64,000 nt of DNA from Bimastos eiseni (GCA_959347315.1 OY365808.1:904975-968974); one strand, 5' to 3'; shown: positions 1 to 11,560, counted from the stretch's first letter. The notes: a model not told the origin generated them from the letters alone. Numbers and translations: made by a program.

Positions 1-420
1 CAAAACTGAGGGGGGGGGGGCAAAGCCGCCAGTTTTAGTGCTCAGTGCCCCCATGTGCCCCCAAATCGTTTTTTTTATGTTTCTTCAATGGTTTTTCAAG
101 ATGACTTTTGCTAAGATAATTTGTGCCTCATTTTTAAAATTTCTTAGGGGAAAATTCAAAAGTGGGGGCCCAAAAAATCTTTTTTTAAGTATGCCCCCCA
201 CTTTTAAAAACCTTGTTGCACCTCTAAATGGTAGATGTATTCCGAGGTGGAGGATTCATGGACACCTTTAAAACAAATGTGACGAATCATTGAAACTGAA
301 AGACAAGGGATTTAAACCACGATCAAAATGAAATATAACAAATTCTGAAGACGGCGACAGTCTGTGTAGATGTTATTAACCTGTCGAATAATATTAAATG
401 AAAAAGTGGACAATTGAGCG
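1..420. other. No gene seen; G-run and tail-like fragment
   Basis: Unique-looking DNA with an 11-base G run at 10-20 and several short C or G runs that give it a repeat-derived look. I see no coding pattern. At 340-390 there is a degenerate match to the CGTTAAACTG-family tail, reading CTGAAGACGGCGACAG and ending near GTTATTAACC. A similar fragment lies at 18412-18460. Confidence 0.4.
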
Positions 421-424
421 ATTG

Positions 425-530
425 ATTTAATAATAAAAAATTCTGCTCTAAGTGCTGTAATATGCTGAGCAAATTTCTGTCGACTGCAACGGCCATTGTT
501 GTCATAAGCGGTTGTTAAACTCTGGATCCA
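425..530 (+). repeat. 3' tail of the CGTTAAACTG repeat family
   Basis: The block contains GTCGACTGCAACGGCCATTG, then TTGTCATAAGCGG, and ends GTTAAACTCTGGATCC. The same block occurs reversed at 11648-11725 and 12215-12297, and a diverged version forms the 3' end of the RNase H LINE derivatives (for example 37915-37967). Plus orientation is assigned because the GTTAAACT end lies at the right, as in the coding copies. It is a 5'-truncated, non-coding insertion. Confidence 0.7.
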
Positions 531-584
531 TCCAGTGATTAATGTAATAATGATTTATTTAATAAAACACAGAGCGAACCAAAC

Positions 585-885
585 AAAGAAATGAGTGAAT
601 TAACGATTTAATTGACAAATGAATAAATGAACAGATGAATGAATGAAGAAATGAATCGATGAAGGAATTTATGAATGGACGAATTAGCGAATTAAAGCAT
701 GAACGAAAAAATGAATAAGCGAATGAAGCAATGATAGAAGGAAGAAATGAATGAATTGACAAAAGAATTAATGAACGAATGAACGAATGAGGAAATGAAC
801 GAATGAATGAATGAATGAATGTGAACAAACAATTGAATGAATGAATGAACGAATGAAATAGTAAACGAATGAACGTCCGAACGAA
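585..885. repeat. Degenerate (GAAT)n-type repeat
   Basis: About 300 bp of imperfect GAATGAAT/GAACGAAT tetramers. Phase shifts and substitutions are frequent, so the array is old. The open frames here (Phe/Ile/Ser-rich on the minus strand) are simply the repeat translated. Confidence 0.9.
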
Positions 886-919
886 CGAAAAGCGGAAATG
901 GAACAGATGCTTTCAATGT

Positions 920-1240
920 CTGTCAATTATTTGCAGAGAGCGCTGCTATTTGCTCTGTGTCTCTCTCCGTATCAGTCTCTGTCTCTCTTCTTCTCCATGT
1001 GCGTTTGCTTCAATTGTAACAGCCATTCTAAGTCTTTATAGAGCGCCATTCAAAAGGTTCAACATTTCGAGTCCACATCTGCTGTCTAATCGTGTCCCAC
1101 TACATGTGCCTCTAAGTTTGGCGCAGTGGTTCTTCTTGACCACGTCTTCAATATACACTGTCTATCTGTCTGTCTCTTTGTCCTTCTCTAAGTTTCTTTA
1201 GTCAACATCATCTATCGATCTATCTCTCTGTTTGTCGTCC
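920..1240. repeat. TCTG/TCTC-rich low-complexity tract
   Basis: Pyrimidine-rich sequence with clustered TCTGTCTC words. Similar tracts recur at 2880-3100, 5500-5720, 6775-6880, 7225-7335, 9110-9300, 10437-10545, 34520-34640, 40990-41170 and 54889-55312. A possible L2-like 3' end in reverse (TTTATAGAGCGCC) lies at 1035-1050. Confidence 0.7.
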
Positions 1241-1509
1241 ATTGAAGCAAAATCCCCATCGATAGCAATCTCCTCCATTCTTGCCCATCATCCATCTTCC
1301 ATTTCGCCGCATCCCTCTCACTCTCTCTCACCAGCCTCTGCATCCAACAGAGGCAAATCATCACCAGCCCAACGCAGAACACCCTTATTAGGCGCAGAGC
1401 TCAGCAAATAATAGACGTCGCAACACGAAAATGCATCGTACGCAACCCATTGACAAGTATTCAATGCGAATATCAGTACACAAAATACCCATGATACACA
1501 GAATTACGT

Positions 1510-2000
1510 TAATAAGTATATATATATATATAGGGTGTGTGGCTTATATACATAAATAAAACATATATATTAATTCATTCTGAACAGTTACATAGCGCCA
1601 GTTCAAGAAACCCACTCATGGACGCTCCCTGCCCCAGCCACGACTAAGGAAAAAGACTTGAGAGACTTGTAAAAACATGACGTTTGGGTTACAAGCAAAG
1701 AGTGGAAGTCCTTCCACATTGAAAAGACCAGAAACGAGAAAACACGGCGCTGCCTAGTAGCCTATAATATACGAAAAACAAATCTATTGGCACATGTTTA
1801 GTCATATATATATATATATATGTTTATACATACATATATTCATATATGTTTAGTCATATATATATATATCTTATGCTCATACGTGCAAACACAACACGCC
1901 ATATATATATATATATATATATATACACATTTATTGTCATACATTCAAAGCCAATGCTAGAGACGTATATATATATGTATATATATATATATATCTTTCC
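1510..2000. repeat. Cluster of short (TA)n microsatellites
   Basis: TA dinucleotide runs at about 1518-1532, 1804-1822, 1855-1870, 1902-1925 and 1965-1995, separated by partly unique AT-rich DNA. The Ile/Tyr-rich reading frames across them are repeat translations. Confidence 0.9.
1590..1700 (-). mobile_element. L2-like LINE 3' end
   Basis: Contains ACATAGCGCCAGTTCAAG followed by CCCTGCCCCAGCCACGACTA. On the minus strand this ends in the GGCGCTATATAA-type terminus that recurs at 7575-7665, 33383-33480, 18160-18235, 58100-58170 and 62600-62665. The larger copies carry L2/CR1-like C-terminal peptides directly upstream of this terminus, so it is read as the 3' end of a 5'-truncated LINE. Confidence 0.55.
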
Positions 2001-2870
2001 AAATTTTTCACCATCCAGTCTCGGGAAATACGTCTTCAGATTTTCTACGGCAAGTAGCAACCTCATATTATTAGAAATAGGACAATAAGCACATTAATAT
2101 TATGATCTTCGTCTAGTAAAATCAAAGGCGTAGCTAAGGCATTTTGCGCCCGGGGACAAACTACAGAATTGGCGCCTCTTTCGGGGCCATCCATACATGG
2201 AAGTTTCCGGTTTTAATGCATGCCTCTGTAGGAGCAACGTCAAAAGATGCAAGCAACCGAGTTTCGACACCCTTAAATCGGTTTAGCACAGCGTTATAAA
2301 GTGGCAAATTGCAAACTTCAGTTAATAGTACGGAATTAATTCTATCCCTTCCTATTTGATAGTATATGCTTTGTATAATAGGCCTATTATGATAACCACG
2401 TCAGACACCAGACTATAGAGACGGTGATGTTGAGTCATGCGAATCGACAGTTTTGAGATCGTGTCAAGCCATGCTGAGAATCGAAATGTCGTAAATGGTG
2501 AAGTATTTGAGGGTATTTCTGTGATAATAGCCGAAATTGATGGGCCCGCAAAGAAGCGCTCTTCGCATTTACAATAGATCAACGCAAGGAGTTGGAAAGA
2601 GCAGAAAATGTATCGCTGGCCAATCAATCCATGTTTCTGATTCGGTTCAGCATCTCGATCTCAAAGGATGTCAAATCGAAAAAGTGCTTTGCATGGCTAA
2701 AGGGCACAACAGGGCTTTGGAGGGTTATCCATTCAAAGAAGTTTGAGATTATAAAGCAGGGAATGGCCCAATGGATCCTTGACCGAACGGAAAAACCTCA
2801 ATCTTACTCCTCCGTTTCCTGCGGTTATTAAACGAAGAATCTTGATTGCTTTCGCCTCTGTTCATCTTTC
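2000..2870. other. No gene seen
   Basis: Mixed-composition DNA. A stretch starting near 2128 (AAAGGCGTAGCTAAGG) resembles the end of a hAT-type element, but I could not find a partner terminus. The leader motif TTTCGACACCCTTAAATC of the repeat family described at 35525 is recognisable near 2262. Open frames are under 95 codons and show no recognisable domain. Confidence 0.4.
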
Positions 2871-2874
2871 ATGC

Positions 2875-3340
2875 TCCTTCCTCTATCTGTATATATCCAC
2901 GTGTTTGTCTGTGTGCATCAGTTTCCCTGTCGCTTTCTCTGTATGTCCGTCTGTTTGAATTTTGTTCATTGGTTTATGGCTGTATGTCTCTCTAGATCCC
3001 TTCGTTTGTCTATTTCTGTCTGTATCTTTCGTCAGCTTCTGTCTGCCTGTATCTTTTCCAGTTTCTGTGCCTCTTTGTCTCTGTAAATGGATCCGTGCAT
3101 GTCTTTATATGCAGGACTGCGTTTCCTTAAGCAATCAGAGAAAGAGTTTAACCTCTTGGAAATTGTCACAGATGAGACGCTTAATTAAATCAATCCCTGG
3201 TTTCTTCCGATCGCTCGAACATCGTTCTTTACTGTCTTATATCCTCTGTCTCTGTCTCTCTTTCTCTGTATGAATGTATGTATGTATGTATGTATGTATG
3301 TATGTATGTATGCATGTATGTATGTATATATGTATATAAT
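2875..3340. repeat. TCTG-rich tract followed by (ATGT)n
   Basis: Pyrimidine-rich words occupy 2875-3090. A (TATG)n microsatellite follows at 3268-3335 with one C interruption. Another (TATG)n lies at 9187-9250 and a much longer one at 58437-58670. Confidence 0.85.
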
Positions 3341-3534
3341 ATACATACATAATATTAATGATATTATACAATCGGTTATACCATGCAGAATCCTCTTAGG
3401 CTTAAAGCCAATATTCAAAGTGCATTTCCATTGGTTTCTAATTCTACAACAACCTGATTGCAATGTTGGACAGATTGAAATTCATAACAAATTGTCAACA
3501 ATGATTTCTGTTCTTGGCTTTGTGTTCTTAGATG

Positions 3535-3760
3535 TAATGTAATGTAATGTAAATCATCGAAAATTTCTCAGCGCCCACAAATGCCGCGTCAGGGAGACCA
3601 GCTTAGGTTCTTTTGTCCAAAGCAATCAAAAGTGAATTATTATTTTGCTGCGCATCTACAGATCAATTTTCCTATCACAATGCAGAATGAATAGCATTAA
3701 CTGCGATAGATTAATTTTGTCAGCAATCAATAATATTTTATTGGGAACATAGAAAATATT
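3535..3760. other. No gene seen; short (TAATG)n
   Basis: A TAATG pentamer repeats about three times at 3535-3552. The rest appears unique, with no coding signal. Confidence 0.4.
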
Positions 3761-3859
3761 GGTTGTCTGTTGGTTTTAAGTCTGTGGTCAAACGTTGCAG
3801 TAACTCAAACATATCTATTAGAATCAAAGCATTATTTTATGCGAAAGTATTAATGATGA

Positions 3860-4165
3860 AAGGAATGGAAGTAAAAAAGGGAGAAGAAGGTGAGGAAGAT
3901 AAAAATGAAGAATATGAATATCATGAAGAAGAAGGAGAAAGGAGAAGAAGAGGCGAATAGATAAAGAAAAAGAATAAGATGAAAACGATGATGACGAAGA
4001 AGATGAAGATAAAGTTGAAGATGATGAAGAGGAAGACGAAGAAGCGAATGGAAGAATAAAAAGAAGAAGAGGAAGGTGATGACGACGAAGATGGTGAGGA
4101 TAAAGTTGAGGACTAATGTGAAGATGAAGTTGGCGAAGATGGTGAAGAAGAGCTATCCCATAAGC
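3860..4165. repeat. Purine-rich GAA/GAT low-complexity tract
   Basis: About 300 bp dominated by GAAGAA, GATGAA and GACGAA words. The acidic Glu/Asp-rich frame on the plus strand and the Ser/His-rich frame on the minus strand are products of composition, not genes. A strong purine bias on one strand over this length could favour triplex DNA. Confidence 0.8.
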
Positions 4166-4680
4166 TAACCCTGAAGCAGCAGTCATGGGTGTGGAGTGCT
4201 AACGACTTTATTCTCTAAGTCTCCTGATTGAAAGTCCTTCACACCCACCTAAGCACCATCTAGCACCCCATGATGACGTGCAGTAAAACGTCTCTGAAAA
4301 TCCAAAGTAGTCATGTCCATCGGGGCGTCGATCGCTGAGCTCTCTGCTGCCTGAGGGGATCTGCATGAGCCGCTCTTCTGCATTTCAGATTTATCTTTGA
4401 CGTTCTGATACTATTAATAAGCTGCAGCGACCATTCTAACACTATCTAAAGACGTAGATAACAAACAGTCAGTCCATCGCTTTTGTAAGGGACTAAAAGA
4501 CGCGACATATAATATATACATAGTAGCCTATATGACACAATTCATGTATATATATATATATATGAACTTTACACATACATACCTACAGACATGCATGTAC
4601 ATTGCGCAAGCACAAAATATACATTTGCAGTTGCAACTATGGATAAAACCGGCAATAGTAACAAACCGGGTTTTGCGATG
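4165..4680. other. No gene seen
   Basis: Mixed sequence with a short (TA)n at 4548-4562. No domain-bearing frame, RNA gene or clear repeat end was recognised. Confidence 0.4.
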
Positions 4681-4681
4681 A

Positions 4682-4790
4682 CACGCTCACACGCACACAC
4701 GCAGACACACAGGCACACACGCAGACACACAGGCACACACGCAGACACACAGGCACACGCACACGCACGCACACATGCAGACACTGGGTA
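4682..4790. repeat. CACACGCAGACACACAGG minisatellite
   Basis: A unit of about 20 bp made of CACACGCAGACACACAGG plus CA is repeated roughly four times and decays into CACACGCACGC. It probably grew out of a CA microsatellite. Confidence 0.9.
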
Positions 4791-4929
4791 ACAGAGCAAA
4801 GAAGAAAGGAGAGCACTTACACGCTCACACTCTCACAGGTCATTATATGACAGACGCTTTTGCTGGTGAGCTTTGGTATGAGCGTAGCTAAGAACGAGAT
4901 TTTGGATAAATGCAGCAGACACGCAACGT

Positions 4930-5310
4930 TTATCACGAGCTGAAGAAGGAAGATAAGTGGATTGGAAGAAGACGAAGGATGAGGAGGAGGAGGAGAGGGA
5001 ATATAGGTAGAGGAGGAAAGGGATAAAACGGGAGGAGAAGAAGGTGATGGAGTGATGGGAAGGGAAAGTGGAAGAAAGGGAGCAGAATAACAGGAGGAGA
5101 AGAAGGAGGAGCGCGAGGAGGAGGAGGAGGAATTAGACTGGAAGAAAGAGGAACAAATCGAACAGAGGTTAAGAGAGGAGAAGAGAGAATGGGAGGAAGG
5201 GGAAGAAAAGGAACCGAATGAGAGAGGAAATGGGAAGAATTGGAAGAATTTTAGCGGGATGAGAATTAGAAGAGGCATGTAAGTAAGTATGTGAGTAAGT
5301 AAGTAAGTAT
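4930..5310. repeat. GGA/GAA purine tract with (GTAA)n edge
   Basis: Strand-asymmetric purine-rich DNA (GGAGGAGGAGG, GAAGAAGG) from 4930 to 5270, then a short GTAAGTAAGTAT repeat at 5278-5310. The Ser/Pro-rich minus-strand frame of 187 codons is its translation and is not supported as a gene. Confidence 0.8.
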
Positions 5311-5499
5311 GCACGCATTTATGCAGCATGCTTTCACGTGCATGTATGTAAGTATGTTTCTGGAGCTTGTATTGCATCAATTATTAGTCCAGCGATGGCA
5401 TCAGTTTGCGTTAAATCTACCCTTAATCTCTTTTAACTCACCGTCATTACATTCATTCATCCATTCATCAAAAAATCAACCCATCAATCGAGTCATTGC

Positions 5500-5720
5500 C
5501 TGTGTTTCTTTATATATGGCCATCTGTCTGTGCGTCTACCTGTCGTTGTCTCTGTCTTCCTGTGAATCTCTCTCTTCGACAGTGTTTCTGTCTATCTGTG
5601 TTTATCTGCGAAGCTCAGTCTGTCTTTCGCTTTGTTTTATTTATCTGTCTTTATGTCTGTCTCTCACTCTCTCTGGTGTATTGCTTTTGTCGGTCTTTTT
5701 ATCCTTCTGTGCGTTTGTCG
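5500..5720. repeat. TCTG/CTGT pyrimidine-rich tract
   Basis: Low-complexity DNA of the same character as 2875-3090. Leu/Cys/Ser-rich reading frames are artefacts of composition. Confidence 0.75.
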
Positions 5721-5842
5721 CTATGCGTCGCCATAATTCCAATGAAGATCATACAAAGTCATATATATATAATTATAGCCCTAAGATTAAATCAATGTTC
5801 ACTCCACGGGTTCAGATAGCACAGCTTCACTTAGGAATCTAA

Positions 5843-6755
5843 ATCCATCCATCCATCCATCCATCCATCCATCCATCCATCCATCCATCCATCCATCCAT
5901 CCATCCATCCATCCATCCATCCATCCATCCATCCATCCATCCATCCATCCATCCATCCATCCATCCATCCATCCATCCATCCATCCATCCATCCATCCAT
6001 CCATCCATCCATCCATCCATCCATCCATCCATCCATCCATCCATCCATCCATCCATCCATCCATCCATCCATCCATCCATCCATCCATCCATCCATCCAT
6101 CCATCCATCCATCCATCCATCCATCCATCCATCCATCCATCCATCCATCCATCCATCCATCCATCCATCCATCCATCCATCCATCCATCCATCCATCCAT
6201 CCATCCATCCATCCATCCATCCATCCATCCATCCATCCATCCATCCATCCATCCATCCATCCATCCATCCATCCATCCATCCATCCATCCATCCATCCAT
6301 CCATCCATCCATCCATCCATCCATCCATCCATCCATCCATCCATCCATCCATCCATCCATCCATCCATCCATCCATCCATCCATCCATCCATCCATCCAT
6401 CCATCCATCCATCCATCCATCCATCCATCCATCCATCCATCCATCCATCCATCCATCCATCCATCCATCCATCCATCCATCCATCCATCCATCCATCCAT
6501 CCATCCATCCATCCATCCATCCATCCATCCATCCATCCATCCATCCATCCATCCATCCATCCATCCATCCATCCATCCATCCATCCATCCATCCATCCAT
6601 CCATCCATCCATCCATCCATCCATCCATCCATCCATCCATCCATCCATCCATCCATCCATCCATCCATCCATCCATCCATCCATCCATCCATCCATCCAT
6701 CCATCCATCCATCCATCCATCCATCCATCCATCCATCCATCCATCCATCCATCCA
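5843..6755. repeat. Perfect (ATCC)n microsatellite, about 228 units
   Basis: About 912 bp of uninterrupted ATCC/GGAT with no substitution or phase slip that I can see. Because 4 is not a multiple of 3, every frame reads a fixed four-residue repeat (MDGW on the minus strand, IHPS on the plus strand) and none contains a stop. The 300-plus-codon open frames are therefore artefacts. A small (ATCC)n also occurs at 50081-50116. True length in the organism may differ because such arrays are hard to assemble. Confidence 0.99.
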
Positions 6756-6774
6756 AACCCCAACCCTGACCATG

Positions 6775-7340
6775 TCTGTCGCTATATCTCCTCTGTATGT
6801 CCCTGTCTACCTCTGCCTATCCCTCTGTCGCATTCTTAATCCTCGTCTCTGTCTCTGTTTATTCCTCCTATACGGGATCGTACGACTTCCCCTCTCTGCG
6901 CTAATGGAGACACCAGCCACATGCATCGCTCAGCATCGCATCCGTGACGTTACTGTCTCCTGGTCGGTTGCATACGACATTCTCCAGCGCCGTCTATAGA
7001 CTGCGTCTCTAAGTTGCTGGTCATTTGATGTTTGTATGGCAGTCCATGGACTGTTGCTGTCGACGTAGGAAGTGTGTTTGTTAAGAGAAAGGAATTCGTT
7101 GGCATTCAGATTGAGTCTATTGGCAATGACTCTCATCAATCCATTCGTCAGATTTTGATGTCAGATCTGTAGAGCTCTGCTTACAACTCAGTTTCATATT
7201 CAGGTCAGTAAGTGCAGAATAGAAATCTATGGCTATCTGTCTGTCTCTGTATATCTCTCTGTGTCTATCTCTCTACGACCGCCTCTGTCTCTGTCTCTAT
7301 CTCTGTCTCTGTCTCTGTCTCTGTCTCTGTCTCCCCCTCT
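6775..7340. repeat. TCTG/TCTGTC tracts flanking unique DNA
   Basis: Low-complexity tracts at 6775-6880 and 7222-7335, the second nearly pure CTGTCT. Unique DNA lies between them (6900-7200). Its open frame of 69 codons has no recognisable domain. Confidence 0.7.
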
Positions 7341-7392
7341 GCCGTGATTCATACTACCAGTTGCGTAGCTCCGCACTGTTGCTCGCTTGTTA

Positions 7393-7552
7393 ACTGACTC
7401 CAGACGCCACAGCTAACGTTGTTCACGCCTTCATCACAGCCCGACTAGATTACTGCTGCTCACTCTATGTTGCCCTTCCAGCTGGGCGGTAGTGGTGCCT
7501 GGAGCGGGTCCTGCGTTCTGCTGCACGTCTTGTCTTGCGCAATGACCTGGTT
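7393..7552 (+). pseudogene. L2/CR1-like LINE reverse transcriptase fragment
   Basis: Reading from 7417 gives NVVHAFITARLDYCCSLYVA, then LPAGR, an in-frame stop, WCLERVLRSAARLVL. This matches the region between the reverse transcriptase and the C-terminus of L2/CR1-type LINEs (HAF-TSRLDYCNSL, LQRVLNAAARL). The stop and the short length show a dead 5'- and 3'-truncated fragment. It is followed by a short (ATTC)n at 7552-7573. Confidence 0.75.
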
Positions 7553-7574
7553 ATTCATTCATTCATTCATTGCA

Positions 7575-7665
7575 GAGGTTTATATAGCGCCCCTTCAAGG
7601 CTACTATTCAGGACCGCTCCCGACCCCAGCACATTTAAAAAGAACAGTTTTAAGGCGAGTAGAAA
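7575..7665 (-). mobile_element. L2-like LINE 3' end
   Basis: Starts TTTATATAGCGCCCCTTCAA and continues to CCCGACCCCAGC. On the minus strand this gives the usual order, a GC-rich last coding part followed by GGCGCTATATAAA. It matches 33383-33480 closely and 1590-1700 more weakly. Confidence 0.65.
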
Positions 7666-7949
7666 ATGAGTATAAAATAAGACTATTATCGGATAGCGAC
7701 GATTAATAAATGATTAGAAATAATAATAATGACTATGGTGAGGATGAAACTGAGGTGTAAGTAACCTTTGTATGATTAGAATTTAAATCAAGGCACTCTT
7801 TTGGTCATGTCTTCAATTGGACATTTAACAACGATTTCATATTGTTCCTTGTTTTCAGTTTACTCCCTAATTCTGATTTTCTTCCAAATATGAGTCATCG
7901 TCTTTTCTTTCTTTGTCAATCTTTCTTCCTTTCTTCACGTCTCTCGTTC

Positions 7950-8060
7950 ATAAGTCAGTTGATTTATATAGCGCCACTTTAAAATGACGTTATGAGAAGG
8001 CGGGACTTCGTCTAAAAGATCCCAGAGAGCCAAGTGTTGAGCAAACAGAACGAGAGATGA
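7950..8060 (-). mobile_element. L2-like LINE 3' end, short
   Basis: GATTTATATAGCGCCACTTT marks the reverse of the recurrent 3' terminus. Only about 100 bp looks related. Confidence 0.45.
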
Positions 8061-8700
8061 ACTTAGCCAAAGCAGATACACCTACAACCAGACGTAGTTA
8101 ACGATTTATGAAGCAAAGCGTTTATTGTATAAATTGACGACATCGCCCACCACGTCCACTACCAATATTTACCCAAGCTAAGCCAATGTCTTAGGGTGTA
8201 GAGTTCTTCGTTATGTGGAGATCTGCAGGGGCCTCGCTTTCCACAGCAACGTTGAAGGATCTCTTACATTGGGAAACTGAAATATGTTAATGACATACAA
8301 GTATCCGATTACACATCGTGAGTGCTGCAGTCCTTGTACATAAATATACCGCGGTTGAAACATAAATTGGAGGTGTCTAAAGACTTTTTTTTTTAAAATT
8401 CATAACGAGTCCATAAAATTTATAATCCTTACCCCATTTGATATAAATATTATAACTTTTGCGATCGCTTTATTATTGTTATTGTTAGTGTGTACTGCTC
8501 CTATGTTTTTCCAGAATAATGATTAGGTCGTGAACTGTTCATGCCTTGCAGCACAACTAAAGATTATAAAGGTAATAAGTGTAGTGTAATAATACCTGTT
8601 CACTGATTAAAAGCAACGCATTGAGATTGAGAGACTTACATGTACTAGCTATGAGGCCAATTTAATACATGGGTGTGTACTGTGAAATCTCTCACATGGA
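8060..8700. other. No gene seen
   Basis: AT-rich, apparently unique DNA. A leader-like GGAGGTGTCTAAAGAC is present at 8370-8385, which is the reverse of the family motif GACACCTCTAAAAC. No domain-bearing frame. Confidence 0.35.
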
Positions 8701-8708
8701 ATAACTTC

Positions 8709-8977
<269 letters not shown>

Positions 8978-9104
8978 CTTTTTTCTTCCTTTTTTTCAGT
9001 ACTTTTAGCGGTTTTTTGGTGGTTACCATAGGTTTAGCTTATTAAAATTAACGTTCCATCCCTAACTTGCACTCTCTCTCTCACTTCCTTTCTAGCTCTT
9101 GGTG

Positions 9105-9300
9105 TAGGTGATGGTATCTTTCAGCAGCTCTCTTTCTCTTTCTGTCTGTCTCCGACTCAAGCACTGCGTATCTGTCTGTCAATCTGTATGTATGTATGTA
9201 TGTATGTACGTATGTATGTTTGTATGTATGTATGTGTATGTACGTATGTATGTCTTTCTATCTATCTATCTGTCGGTCTCCTTTTATGATTCTGTCCGTC
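9105..9300. repeat. TCTG tract with (TATG)n and (TATC)n
   Basis: Pyrimidine-rich TCTG words are followed by TATG repeats at 9187-9250 and TCTA/TATC at 9253-9275. Confidence 0.85.
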
Positions 9301-9427
9301 TGAGGTCACCATGCAACCTTGATCCTTTGATCTGAGAGAAAACCCATTGATCCTGATTTGGTATCTTTGCACGGTCCATGAATTCATTGCTAAATATCCT
9401 AAAGTCACGAATATATGATTGAAAACT

Positions 9428-9515
9428 GTTTAATGACACTTTGTCGTAACAATGTTGATTATCGTCTCTCGTCCCTCTCCTCTCTCAGGGCTTGAGACTA
9501 GCACTATATCACAGG
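9428..9515 (-). repeat. CGTTAAACTG-family short element
   Basis: Reads GTTTAATGACACTTTGTCG, then CCCTCTCCTCTCTCAGGGC, then TTGAGACTAGCACT. This is the reverse of the family consensus AGTGCCAGTCCCAAGCCTGG ... GGAGGAGGGCGACG ... GTGTCGTTAAACTG. Diverged copy. Confidence 0.6.
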
Positions 9516-9690
9516 CAGTATAATATTGCCTCTCCCTGAGAAAGCACCTTGTTTTATCATAGGCCTGATCTGTTGGTCATCGTTATTTCATTTTATTTCT
9601 ATTGCATTAAATAGATCGCTTGCCTCCAGTCTTATAGTCAGTTTACAATTACGTCGGTTAGACGAGAAGAACGATTATAATTAGCGTCGC

Positions 9691-9879
9691 CTTCTTCTCT
9701 TGTCTTTTCTTGTCTTCTTCTCTTGTCTTCTCTTGTCTTTTCTTGTCTTCTTCTCTTGTCTTCTCTTGTCTTTTCTTGTCTTCTTCTCTTGTCTTCTCTT
9801 GTCTTCTCTTGTCTTCTCTTGTCTTCTCTTGTCTTCTCTTGTCTTCTCTTGTCTTCTTCTCTTCTCTTCTCTTGTCTTC
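9691..9879. repeat. TCTTCTCTTG repeat with higher-order unit
   Basis: The left half repeats a unit of about 33 bp made of TCTTTTCTTG, TCTTCTTCTCTTG and TCTTCTCTTG, seen about three times. The right half is a plain TCTTCTCTTG decamer array. The Arg/Lys/Glu and Leu/Ser/Phe frames are translations of it. Confidence 0.9.
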
Positions 9880-10044
9880 GGAATGGCATAGACTGCAGCA
9901 CGTGAAAAGCGGTGTAGTTCCAATGCGATTGATGAACTGTTAAAGTACATTTTGCGACTAACCATCTTAATCCCCGAAAACTTCCGCATCGACAATAATA
10001 CTCATAGTCAGCAAGACTGCCTTGTATCATAATTTTAGATAGAG

Positions 10045-10047
<3 letters not shown>

Positions 10048-10083
<36 letters not shown>
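10048..10083. repeat. (TA)n microsatellite
   Basis: About 18 perfect TA units. Confidence 0.98.
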
Positions 10084-10086
<3 letters not shown>

Positions 10087-10189
10087 TTTATGTTGCCCAG
10101 AACAGAGGTCATGTTCTGAGTGGTGGGTGTATGAATGAGGTTTCAGAGAGGATTAATTGGATTTATACCACCCCAATAAATTGAATGAT

Positions 10190-10545
10190 GGATGACATCG
10201 GGGAGAGACAGACATACAGACAAACGGACAGGCGGATAAACAGAAAGAGATAGACAGCGATAGACGAGGCAGATCCAAGCATAGAAACAGAGACAGCAAG
10301 AGACAAGTTTGATCACCAACCAATGCTCTAGTCTTGCATCTTAGATTGTACGTGTTTCCGTGACACTATTAGGCAAAATGGTCTGTCTGATTATGTCAAA
10401 ACTGACTGACGCTCCCTCCGCCTCTATGTGTGTGCATATGCGTCTCTTTCTGTCTCTGTCTCTGTCTCTATCTCTCTGTCTCTGTCTGTATCTCTCTGTC
10501 TGTCTCTGTCTGTCTGTCTCTCTCTGTCTCCCTCTCTCTCTCCCA
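10190..10545. repeat. CAGA tract then TCTG tract
   Basis: Imperfect CAGA/GACA words at 10200-10300 and, about 140 bp further on, TCTGTC words at 10437-10545. The two form an inverted low-complexity pair. Reading frames across them are compositional. Confidence 0.7.
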
Positions 10546-10739
10546 AAATCTCAACACCTTTCCATCTATTCATTCATACCCCTCATCTACCTTCGAAACA
10601 TTTTTCTCGACCTTTCTTCATTCCTGCAGTTGTTAACCCTTTGATTGCTTGCGTCTGTGTCATGAATCGACTTTTCATTGCAAGATCTTCAGAGTATATC
10701 AGCTTCAATAGAAATAAATTGAAAACACAAATATGCAAA

Positions 10740-11110
10740 TGAGAAATAATATCGAATTCATGACTCTGGTCATTTTGTAGTCTTACGATGATTCGTTGGT
10801 GGATGAATCATAGTTAAACAACGAAAATTGCTTCCATTCTACAATATTTCGTTTACCCAAGGGATCTTTGTCTGCCATCGGAAGCATGGAAGGTCGTTTT
10901 AATCATTCCAGGTCATTTTGGTCATTGTCGTAATTCTGCGAAATTCCTTATTCACAGACGATTCAGCCCCTATTAAATCATCGACATTTGAACTTTGCGA
11001 TGGTCTTCCATCGGTTTCGGCGACAGCGACTGTGCGTATTACATTTCTAATTACATCATAATAGTAATGATCCAGAGCGTCCCCGAATTATTTCTCTAGC
11101 AACCCGAATT
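10740..11110. other. No gene seen
   Basis: Apparently unique DNA with no recognised domain, RNA or repeat end. Confidence 0.35.
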
Positions 11111-11560
11111 ATTTCTCCAGCAATGACATCTTATAAATTACGATTACAATTACAATATGTAGGATAAGTCTGCGAATCGATTGCTGAGTGAGATCGCAAC
11201 CAGTGCCGTTTTCTGGATGGTGCCAGTCCAAAGCCTGGATATAGGAGGAGGATAACGCTAAACGGTAATCGTCCTTGCTATGAGACGGCGTGTTCCAATA
11301 GTAACGAACAAACTGGTTGAATAAAGACTGCAAAATATCTTCGTTGAACGGTCTATCATATGATTTCCTCTGGAATAGCAGCACTAGTGTACTAAAACGC
11401 TCGTCAGGAATTCAATGACAAGACCAGATGCAAAAGTTAGCAGAACGATAGCAGGACAGACAGTAAGTAGCCTAGAGTGGGAGTTTTGCACGTCTTACCA
11501 AAATTGTAATGCTAAGAATTGCGTACATGTACGTACCAGTGTAGAGTTTAATGTTTATTA
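11110..11560. repeat. Repeat module with a short family element
   Basis: A plus-oriented family element at 11217-11300 (GGTGCCAGTCCAAAGCCTGG, TATAGGAGGAGGATAACG) leads into a module at 11324-11550. That module is found again, diverged, at 12561-12800: shared landmarks in order are AAAGACT, TATCTTCGTTG, AACGGT, CTCTGGAA, ACCAGAT and GACTTTTGCACG-like words. No intact coding frame. Confidence 0.6.

Noticed and set aside
2126..2200. hAT-like element starting at AAAGGCGTAGC
   Set aside because: No matching inverted end or octamer duplication could be found.
4817..5380. 187-codon Ser/Pro-rich minus-strand frame
   Set aside because: The opposite strand is a purine-rich low-complexity tract and there is no domain.
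5799..6773. Open frames of 305-324 codons made of MDGW repeats
   Set aside because: Pure translation of the ATCC microsatellite; all six frames are open for the same reason.
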